Origin: Actinomycetota bacterium
GTDB lineage: Bacteria; Actinomycetota; Acidimicrobiia; Acidimicrobiales; Ilumatobacteraceae
Assembly (NCBI GenBank): GCA_009701715.1
Contig: WLJO01000026.1
Span: forward strand, 1 to 35,967
Length of the DNA: 35,967 bases
Direction: 5' to 3'
A model generated the notes under the pieces. The model had not been told where the DNA came from and did not search any database. It saw only the letters and a program-made list of their open reading frames with translations. The translations under genes and the position numbers were made by a program. Positions 30,188 to 35,967 of this stretch are shown here, piece by piece. How positions within the stretch are numbered: the first letter of the stretch is position 1; each line of letters starts with the position of its first letter.

Positions 30188-31378
30188 ATGACTGAAACTG
30201 CTGCCCCCGTGGCCCCCACTGGTTTCGCTGCACTCGGAGTCCCCCCGGACGTGGATCGTGGTCTCGCTGAGGCCGGATTCACGCAACCGTTCGCCATCCA
30301 GATCGAGGCCGTCCCCGTGGCGCTCACCGGTCAGGATGTCTGTGGCAGGGCACGTACCGGGTCTGGCAAGACGCTCGCGTTCGGCGTACCGATGCTCAGC
30401 CGCATCACGCCGAACTCTGCCCCCAACCGCCCGCACGGCCTCGTGCTCGTGCCCACCCGTGAGCTGGCGCTCCAGGTGGCAGAGGTGCTCGCACCCATCG
30501 CCAAGGCCTGCGGCAAGGTGGTGCTCGCTGCGTACGGCGGGTCCTCCCGCCAGGATCAGGTAACCCTCCTCGAGAAGGGTGTCGACCTCGTGGTGGCCAC
30601 GCCGCTGCGCCTCGTCGACCTCATCAAGGGCAAAGAGGTGGACCTCTCCGAGATCGAGGTTGTCGTCATCGACGAGGCCGACCGCATGGCCGACGACGGC
30701 TTCACCCCGCAGGTCGAGTGGATCCTGCGCCATGTCACCGGTGTGCACCAGACGATGCTGTTCTCGGCAACGCTGGACGGCCAGGTCGGTCACCTCGTTC
30801 GCCGCTACCTGAAGGATCCGGTGGAGATCGCCATCGATGCAGCGAACGACACCGTCGGCACGATGCACCATGTTTTCCTCGGCGTTCACCACATGGACAA
30901 GGACCGGGTTATCGCGTCGATCTGCAAGACCGCGCAGCGGGTCGTGGTGTTCTGCGGGACCAAGCGCATGTGCGACCGGGTAACCGACAACCTCCGGGAC
31001 CTCGACGTGAGTGCTGCGGCGATCCACGGGGACCTTCCCCAGCCCTCCCGCGAGAAGGCCCTCAAGCGTTTCTCTATGGGAGAACTCAAGGTGCTTGTGG
31101 CCACCGACGTGGCAGCGCGCGGTATCGACGTGGATGGCATTGACGTGGTGATCCACCACGAGCCGGCCTCCGACGCGAAGGCCTACCTGCACCGTTCCGG
31201 ACGTACGGCTCGGGCCGGGAACGACGGTTGGGCCGTGACGCTGGTGGAGTACAACCAGCACCTGCACGCCCGGATGATCCAGCGTGCGCTCCGCCTGACC
31301 ATCAGCGACCCGATTCAGGTGTTCTCGAACGACGAGCGCCTGCTCGACCTTGGCACCCTCGTCGCCGCTACAACCTGA
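30188..31378 (+). CDS. DEAD-box ATP-dependent RNA helicase (second copy)
   Basis: 396 residues. Motifs: FAIQIEAVPVALTGQD, ARTGSGKTLAFG, PTRELALQV, YGGSSRQDQ, DEAD in VIDEADRMADDGF, SATLDGQV, VATDVAARGIDVDG and HRSGRTARAG. It lacks the long charged tail of the first helicase; the end is LLDLGTLVAATT. Both proteins open with the same GF-ALGVP-D segment, so they are paralogues. ATG at 30188 is chosen over the ORF-initial ATG (30129-side overlap) because a TAGCCT box and AGGA lie just upstream. A terminator follows the stop. Confidence 0.95.
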   Translation: MTETAAPVAPTGFAALGVPPDVDRGLAEAGFTQPFAIQIEAVPVALTGQDVCGRARTGSGKTLAFGVPMLSRITPNSAPNRPHGLVLVPTRELALQVAEVLAPIAKACGKVVLAAYGGSSRQDQVTLLEKGVDLVVATPLRLVDLIKGKEVDLSEIEVVVIDEADRMADDGFTPQVEWILRHVTGVHQTMLFSATLDGQVGHLVRRYLKDPVEIAIDAANDTVGTMHHVFLGVHHMDKDRVIASICKTAQRVVVFCGTKRMCDRVTDNLRDLDVSAAAIHGDLPQPSREKALKRFSMGELKVLVATDVAARGIDVDGIDVVIHHEPASDAKAYLHRSGRTARAGNDGWAVTLVEYNQHLHARMIQRALRLTISDPIQVFSNDERLLDLGTLVAATT

Positions 31379-31384
31379 CGCAGC

Positions 31385-31413
31385 GAAGCATCACCCTCTT
31401 GGGGCGATGCTTC
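31385..31413 (+). terminator. Terminator of the second DEAD-box gene
   Basis: GAAGCATC (31385-31392) pairs with GATGCTTC (31406-31413), with a CCC/GGG inner stem. It lies 7 nt after the stop. The T-tract is weak. Confidence 0.65.
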
Positions 31414-31423
31414 AGTGCCCGTT

Positions 31424-31429
31424 TAGTCT
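31424..31429 (+). promoter_or_regulatory. -10 box TAGTCT of the lipoprotein gene, with 5'-UTR hairpin
   Basis: TAGTCT lies 45 nt before the ATG at 31475. The leader contains a CCCGGT (31437-31442)/ACCGGG (31450-31455) hairpin and then a GGAGG ribosome site (31465-31469). Confidence 0.4.
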
Positions 31430-31474
31430 GATACCGCCCGGTGGCTGGAACCGGGTCGCCTTATGGAGGAACCG

Positions 31475-32014
31475 ATGAGTTCGAAGCAGACGCATACCAA
31501 GCGGATCCTGTTGCTCGCAGTACCCGTGCTTGTGCTTGCGGCGTGCAGCAGCGTCGATCGTTCCGGCACGGTGGAGGACGGCTCCAAGGGGGTCACCACC
31601 GTGGTGTTCAATTTCGTGCCGGTTTCGTGGGCGGAGAAACCGGTCGATCTCGACCCACCCGGTCCGTCGGTGGGGGATCGACTGGAGTTCACGGTGCCGT
31701 TCTTGCTGGACGGCAAACCCGGCGCGGAGTTGACGGGTGTGCTCGTGACCACGGGCCTTGGCAAGGGCACCGGGGCTGAGGCAGTGAAGGAGGAACGGTC
31801 CATCGCGCAGACGTTCCGCCTCAACGACAGCGACTCGATCAATGTGGAGGGCGTGGCGAAGGTCAAGAAGGGTAAGAAGCCCGACGCCGGCGTACCACTG
31901 GCGCGGACGGTCGTGGGCGGCACGGGTGCCTACCTCAATGCCAAGGGAACGCTGCGCACTGTCCCGAACGCCGACGGTTCTTACACCTACACGTTCTCCC
32001 TGCGGCTGCCCTGA
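31475..32014 (+). CDS. Lipoprotein with allene-oxide-cyclase-barrel/dirigent-like domain
   Basis: 179 residues. Signal peptide with basic start (SSKQTHTKR) and lipobox LAAC (VLVLAACSS), so it is lipid-anchored outside the membrane. The mature part reads VGDRLEFTVPFLLDGKPGAELTG and ends RTVVGGTGAYLNAKGTLRTV then SYTYTFSLRLP. That GGTGAY-NA-G pattern matches the allene-oxide-cyclase-barrel (dirigent-related) beta-barrel fold. In plants such barrels guide cyclisation or radical coupling; the bacterial function is unknown. ATG 31475 has GGAGG five nt upstream; an in-frame ATG at 31463 contains the ribosome site itself. An FKBP-type reading of the GDxLxF segment was considered but the C-terminal half does not fit. 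Confidence 0.78.
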   Translation: MSSKQTHTKRILLLAVPVLVLAACSSVDRSGTVEDGSKGVTTVVFNFVPVSWAEKPVDLDPPGPSVGDRLEFTVPFLLDGKPGAELTGVLVTTGLGKGTGAEAVKEERSIAQTFRLNDSDSINVEGVAKVKKGKKPDAGVPLARTVVGGTGAYLNAKGTLRTVPNADGSYTYTFSLRLP

Positions 32015-32056
32015 ATCACCGGCGTCGATCGCTTGGCAGGGTGTGTCTCGGGGCAC

Positions 32057-32062
32057 TAGAAC
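32057..32062 (+). promoter_or_regulatory. -10 box TAGAAC of the VOC gene (leaderless)
   Basis: TAGAAC ends 6 nt before the ATG at 32069. It departs from TANNNT at the last base; no ribosome site is present. Confidence 0.35.
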
Positions 32063-32068
32063 CTCTGC

Positions 32069-32473
32069 ATGTCCGTTCAACTCACCAAAGATTCCATTGA
32101 CCTCGGGATTGTCGTCACCGACATCGAGGCATCGCTGAAGTTCTACCGAGACACACTGGGTTTCACGTTTGTCGCAGACGGCCCGATGCCCGGCGGTATG
32201 CACATGTGGCGACTGATGTGCGGCACGTCGATGATCAAGCTGGTCACCTTTGACCCGACCCCCGAGGCACGTCCGGCTAAGGGCGGCATCGGGGGCGCAA
32301 CCGGCTACCGCTACTGGACGATGTCGGTCTCCAATATCCAGGAGATCACCGACGCCGTTGCAGCCGCCGGTTACAAGGTGCGCATCCCCGTCACCGAGAT
32401 CCGTGCGAACACCTCGATCTCCATGGTTGAGGACCCGGACGGCAACTGGGTCGAGTTCCTCGCCATCGGCTGA
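32069..32473 (+). CDS. VOC-superfamily (glyoxalase/dioxygenase-like) protein
   Basis: 134 residues, a single two-module VOC fold: IDLGIVVTDIEASLKFYRDTLGF at the start and MVEDPDGNWVEFLAIG at the end. The metal-ligand positions include the late Glu (WVEFL) and possibly H55-region residues (GGMHMWRL). It may be a glyoxalase I-like lyase, an epimerase or a binding protein; the substrate is unknown. It converges on leuD with a 10-bp gap. Confidence 0.88.
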   Translation: MSVQLTKDSIDLGIVVTDIEASLKFYRDTLGFTFVADGPMPGGMHMWRLMCGTSMIKLVTFDPTPEARPAKGGIGGATGYRYWTMSVSNIQEITDAVAAAGYKVRIPVTEIRANTSISMVEDPDGNWVEFLAIG

Positions 32474-32483
32474 CGCCGGTGGC

Positions 32484-33068
32484 TCAGGCGAGCCAGGCAG
32501 GCCGCTTGGCCTCGTACGTCGTGATGTCGTCGACGTGCGACATCGTGATGCCGATGTCGTCGAGCCCGTGGAGGAAGCGCTCCTGCGTGGGTGTGTCCAT
32601 AGGGAAGGACTCCGTGATCCCAGCGGCCGGCACCTCAACGAGAAGGCGCTCCATGTCCACCGTGATCGGCGTCTTCGGATCCGCCTCAATGGCCTGCCAG
32701 ATCTTCTCGACGATCGGCTCGGCGAGCACGACCGGCACGAGGCCGTTCTTCGTGCAGTTGTTGCGGAAGATGTCGCTGAAGCTCGGCGCGATGACCGCAT
32801 CGAACCCGCCCTGCTGGATTGCCCACACGGCGTGTTCGCGGGACGAGCCGACGCCGAAGGCCGGACCGGCGACGAGCACCGAGGCACCCGCGTAGCGCTC
32901 GTCGTTCATCACGAAGTTGCGGTCGTCCTTCCACGTGGAGAACAGGCCCTTCTCGAAGCCCGTGCGCTCCACGCGCTTCAGCCACTCGGCCGGGATGATC
33001 TGGTCGGTGTCTACGTCGGAACGGCGCAGCGGCATCCCGCTGCCAGTAACGACTCGTACGGCTTTCAC
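32484..33068 (-). CDS. leuD: 3-isopropylmalate dehydratase small subunit
   Basis: 194 residues. The swivel domain of the aconitase family: [18 protein letters not shown] near the N-terminus and [17 protein letters not shown] for substrate recognition, then [15 protein letters not shown]. It works with LeuC to isomerise 2- to 3-isopropylmalate in leucine synthesis. The GTG at 33068 overlaps the leuC stop by 4 nt (GTGA), so translation is coupled. Confidence 0.96.
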   Translation of the reverse strand: MKAVRVVTGSGMPLRRSDVDTDQIIPAEWLKRVERTGFEKGLFSTWKDDRNFVMNDERYAGASVLVAGPAFGVGSSREHAVWAIQQGGFDAVIAPSFSDIFRNNCTKNGLVPVVLAEPIVEKIWQAIEADPKTPITVDMERLLVEVPAAGITESFPMDTPTQERFLHGLDDIGITMSHVDDITTYEAKRPAWLA

Positions 33069-34462
33069 TGGAGGTCCTCCGGGGTGCAGAAGGTGCCGGC
33101 AACAGCGGTAGCTGCGGCGACGGCGGGGGAGACGAGGTGCGTGCGGCCACCGCGGCCCTGGCGTCCCTCAAAGTTGCGGTTGCTCGTGCTGGCCGAGCGC
33201 TCGCCCACGGCGAGCTTGTCGGGGTTCATGGCGAGACACATCGAGCAGCCCGGCTCGCGCCAGTCTGCGCCAGCGGCACGGAAGATCTTGTCGAGACCCT
33301 CGGACTCCGCCTGCTCCTTCACGCGGTGCGAACCGGGGACGACCATCACGCGCTTGGCGGTGACCTTGCGACCCTCAAGCACTGCGGCAGCGGCACGCAG
33401 GTCCTCGATGCGGCTGTTGGTGCAGGAGCCGATGAACACGGTGTCGACCGCGATGTCACGGATGCGCTGGCCGGCGGTGAGGCCCATGTACTCGAGCGCG
33501 CGGGCGACGTTGTCGCGCTGGGTGGCGTCGGCGAACGAGTCGGGCGACGGAACGACGTCGTTGATGGTGGCCACCTGGGCAGGGTTTGTGCCCCACGTGA
33601 CATGCGGGATGAGTGCCGAGCCGTCGATGTCGACCACGGTGTCCCACTTCGCGCCTGCGTCGGTGCGCAGCGTGCGCCAGTCGTCCAGTGCCTGCTCCCA
33701 CGCCTTGCCCTTGGGGGCGTGCTCGCGGCCCTCGAGGTAGGCGAACGTGGTGTCATCCGGTGCCACGAGCCCCGCCCGGGCGCCCGCCTCGATCGACATA
33801 TTGCACACGGTCATCCGGCCCTCCATGGAGAGCGAGCGGATGACGGAGCCGCCGTACTCGATGACGTGGCCGATGCCGCCGCCCGTGCCGATGCGCCCGA
33901 TGATCGCGAGGATCACGTCCTTGGCGGTGGTGCCGTTGCGCATCTCGCCGTCCACGTTGATGTGCATCCACTTCGGCGTGCCCTGTGGCAGTGTCTGCGT
34001 GGCGAGTACGTGCTCCACCTCGCTCGTGCCGATGCCGAACGCGAGGGCTCCGAACGCGCCGTGTGTTGCGGTGTGGCTGTCTCCGCACACGATGGTCATA
34101 CCAGGCAGCGTGCGACCCTGCTCGGGGCCGATCACGTGCACGATCCCCTGGTTCTTGTTGCCCATAGGGAACAGCGTGATGCCGAACTCTTTGGCGTTCT
34201 CCCGCATCACCTCGACCTGTCGCGCCGAGACCGGGTCGGCGATTGGGAGATGGATGTCTGCGGTCGGGACGTTGTGGTCCTCGGTGGCGACCGTGAGTTC
34301 GGGCCGGCGTACCTTGCGGCCGGTCAGGCGCAGACCGTCAAATGCCTGCGGGCTCGTGACCTCGTGGACCAGATGGAGGTCGATGTAGAGGAGGTCAGCC
34401 TCACCGGGTGCACGATGCACCACGTGGCGCTCCCACACCTTCTCGGGCAATGTGCTCGTCAT
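33065..34462 (-). CDS. leuC: 3-isopropylmalate dehydratase large subunit
   Basis: 465 residues. [4Fe-4S] ligands are in [14 protein letters not shown] and in [12 protein letters not shown] (two Cys). [27 protein letters not shown] is the conserved active-site region. It forms the dehydratase with LeuD. ATG at 34462 begins [14 protein letters not shown], normal for the family; a longer reading overlapping the IclR gene is spurious. A GTGAG ribosome site lies about 15 nt upstream and TATCCC could be its -10, overlapping the divergent iclR promoter. Confidence 0.97.
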   Translation of the reverse strand: MTSTLPEKVWERHVVHRAPGEADLLYIDLHLVHEVTSPQAFDGLRLTGRKVRRPELTVATEDHNVPTADIHLPIADPVSARQVEVMRENAKEFGITLFPMGNKNQGIVHVIGPEQGRTLPGMTIVCGDSHTATHGAFGALAFGIGTSEVEHVLATQTLPQGTPKWMHINVDGEMRNGTTAKDVILAIIGRIGTGGGIGHVIEYGGSVIRSLSMEGRMTVCNMSIEAGARAGLVAPDDTTFAYLEGREHAPKGKAWEQALDDWRTLRTDAGAKWDTVVDIDGSALIPHVTWGTNPAQVATINDVVPSPDSFADATQRDNVARALEYMGLTAGQRIRDIAVDTVFIGSCTNSRIEDLRAAAAVLEGRKVTAKRVMVVPGSHRVKEQAESEGLDKIFRAAGADWREPGCSMCLAMNPDKLAVGERSASTSNRNFEGRQGRGGRTHLVSPAVAAATAVAGTFCTPEDLQ

Positions 34463-34485
34463 GCTCGCAGTCTCACTTTCTGGGA

Positions 34486-34491
34486 TAGAGT
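34486..34491 (+). promoter_or_regulatory. -10 box TAGAGT of the IclR regulator (leaderless), in the 38-bp divergent region with leuC
   Basis: TAGAGT ends 9 nt before the ATG at 34501. On the other strand the same bases form ACTCTATCC, so leuC and the regulator appear to have overlapping promoters. Binding of the regulator here would affect both genes. Confidence 0.5.
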
Positions 34492-34500
34492 TCCCGCCAG

Positions 34501-35157
34501 ATGGACAGTGTAAGCGGCGTTGGGGTGCTGGACAAGGCAGTAGCGCTCCTCCATGCGCTCGAGGAGCGCGGTGCACTCGGTCTGGCGGACCTCCAGGCCG
34601 CTGTGGGGCTGCCCCGAGCAACCACGCACCGTCTCGCGGTTGCACTCGAACACCACGGTCTGGTGCGCCGGGACGACGAGGGCCGCTTCGAGCTGGGTCT
34701 CGGCCTGGTCGGGCTCGGCAGGGCGGCGGCCGAGCGACTGCCCGTTGCCACCGCAGCGCTCCCTGCAATGGAGGCCCTGCGGGACCGCACCGGTGAGAGC
34801 GTGCAGCTGTACGTGCTCGAGGGTTCGGGTCGTCGATGTGTGGTGTCGCTGCAGTCAACCCACGGACTGCGCTGGATCGTTCCGGAGGGGGCCCTGCTGC
34901 CCCTGGAACGCGGTTCGGCCGGCAGGGTGCTCACTGCGCCGCCCGGTCGCCGCAACCCGGGCTGGGTGGAGAGCGTCGAGGAGCGCGAGAAGGGTGTAGC
35001 GAGTGTCAGCGCGCCTGTCTACGGACGCTCGGGGACCGTGGTGGCGGCACTCAGCGTGTCGGGCCCGGTGGAGCGGCTCACGAGATCACCGGGCAGGCTG
35101 CTCGGCAAGGTGGTCGTGGCCGCGGCTGCTGATATCGCTGTGCGCCTGTCGAGCTGA
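34501..35157 (+). CDS. IclR-family transcriptional regulator (LtbR/NdgR/AreB type)
   Basis: 218 residues. Winged helix-turn-helix at the N-terminus ([24 protein letters not shown] then [20 protein letters not shown]) and an IclR effector domain (about 75-215; [21 protein letters not shown]). It is divergent from leuCD, as are LtbR of Corynebacterium and NdgR/AreB of Streptomyces, which control leuCD and other amino-acid genes; orthology is inferred from position. It is somewhat short in the effector domain. The promoter is leaderless. Confidence 0.9.
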   Translation: MDSVSGVGVLDKAVALLHALEERGALGLADLQAAVGLPRATTHRLAVALEHHGLVRRDDEGRFELGLGLVGLGRAAAERLPVATAALPAMEALRDRTGESVQLYVLEGSGRRCVVSLQSTHGLRWIVPEGALLPLERGSAGRVLTAPPGRRNPGWVESVEEREKGVASVSAPVYGRSGTVVAALSVSGPVERLTRSPGRLLGKVVVAAAADIAVRLSS

Positions 35158-35214
35158 GCCCCGGAGCGCCGCCGAGGCCTTCCGTTCGCAGGTGGCCGTG
35201 CACCCAGTAGTGAC

Positions 35215-35661
35215 ATGAACGACGAAGAACTCCTGGATAAATTGGCCACCTGGCTCGAACTCCGCCTGCACGAGACCGCTGGTTGGGACACCGGCAGCCG
35301 TCTGTACGGCCTCACCGTGATGGACCCCGAAGCTCTCGGCCGCAATGCGGACGGGGCGGCCCGAATCTCGTTGCTCGCCGAAGGCGATGTCTACGAACTG
35401 CTCGACAGCCCGGTGGCCATAGCGGCAACCGTGTTCGATGCGGTAGGGCTCTGCTGCTTCGGCACCGCTACCCGCCTCGACACCGGTGAGCGCTCCCGGT
35501 GCCGGACCGTGCTGGTGGTCAACGACTGCGGCCGGTCGACCGTGAACCGCCTGCAGGGCCGGTCGCCGGAGCGTATGGGGATGGCGAGCGGGCCGGTTGC
35601 TGAGCGGGTGGATCTGCTCTTCAGTGCATTCCGTTCCACGGAGACACACCGACCCACGTAG
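35215..35661 (+). CDS. Hypothetical protein, unknown function
   Basis: 148 residues, soluble, acidic at the start (NDEELLDKLATWLELRLHE). Segments include LAEGDVYELLDSPVAIAATVFDAVGLCCFGTATRL and RTVLVVNDCGRSTVNRL. No domain was recognised. The ATG at 35215 lacks a clear ribosome site. The stop TAG is the first half of the TAGCCT box of nadA. Confidence 0.7.
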   Translation: MNDEELLDKLATWLELRLHETAGWDTGSRLYGLTVMDPEALGRNADGAARISLLAEGDVYELLDSPVAIAATVFDAVGLCCFGTATRLDTGERSRCRTVLVVNDCGRSTVNRLQGRSPERMGMASGPVAERVDLLFSAFRSTETHRPT

Positions 35662-35664
35662 CCT
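35659..35664 (+). promoter_or_regulatory. -10 box TAGCCT of nadA, built on the upstream stop codon (leaderless)
   Basis: The TAG stop of the hypothetical gene (35659-35661) starts TAGCCT. The box ends 6 nt before the nadA GTG at 35671. This is the same arrangement as at 2510-2515. Confidence 0.55.
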
Positions 35665-35670
35665 GACGGA

Positions 35671-35967
<297 letters not shown>

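Noticed and set aside
31475-32014. FKBP-type peptidyl-prolyl isomerase identity for the lipoprotein
   Set aside because: Only the GDRLEF-like segment suggests it; the GGTGAY-NA-G motif and the remaining strands fit the allene oxide cyclase barrel better.

Overview
The window is a GC-rich actinobacterial chromosome segment. The class is inferred to be Acidimicrobiia or a close relative; this was not tested. The evidence is a perfect actinobacterial/Firmicutes-type LexA box (CGAAC-N4-GTTCG), the actinobacterial imuA-imuB cassette, the cysteine desulfurase-mnmA-MetE-like-ligA order known from Actinobacteria, leuCD divergent from an IclR regulator, and many leaderless genes starting 6-9 nt after a TANNNT -10 box. 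No rRNA, tRNA, CRISPR array or insertion sequence was recognised. Almost all of the sequence is coding.

Layout. 1-1254: 3' part of a collagen-like (Gly-X-Y) gene with in-frame tandem repeats, resembling phage tail-fibre or surface collagens, closed by a strong terminator. 1519-2981: an anchored protein of unknown function on the minus strand, a small Trp-rich membrane protein and an Nfu N-domain-like protein. 3014-5415: LexA-controlled imuA-imuB (translesion mutasome accessory genes; dnaE2 is not in view). 5426-8085: an atypical response regulator lacking its phosphoacceptor Asp, a NUDIX hydrolase and a DEAD-box RNA helicase. 8254-12847: glycogen branching enzyme, a GH57 (DUF3536-type) glycosidase and a GalT-like uridylyltransferase, i.e. 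glycogen and hexose-phosphate metabolism. 12893-13627: a SAM methyltransferase. 13709-20009: cysteine desulfurase and mnmA (sulfur relay for tRNA s2U34), a membrane protein on the other strand, a MetE-like barrel protein and NAD-dependent DNA ligase. 20027-22964: an anchored protein and a divergent PASTA receptor kinase whose catalytic loop is degenerate (predicted pseudokinase). 23051-24459: an acyl-CoA-type SDR and an SCP2 protein. 24614-28401: serA, a small ferredoxin, and leuA preceded by a leucine attenuator. 28570-32473: acyl-CoA synthetase, a second DEAD-box helicase, an allene-oxide-cyclase-barrel-like lipoprotein and a VOC protein. 32484-35157: leuCD divergent from an IclR regulator of the LtbR/NdgR type. 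35215-35967: a hypothetical gene and the 5' part of nadA.

The main biological points are as follows. (1) A leucine attenuator upstream of leuA encodes an 11-residue peptide with six Leu, five of them in one six-residue stretch. It appears to be translated from a leaderless transcript and is followed by an intrinsic terminator. (2) Leaderless promoters recur, and in two cases the TAG stop codon of the upstream gene is the first half of the next gene's TAGCCT -10 box. (3) Two signalling proteins, the PASTA kinase and the OmpR-type regulator, have lost the residues that define their chemistry. (4) imuAB is driven by a promoter with the LexA operator embedded in its spacer. No fully new multi-gene system could be demonstrated.
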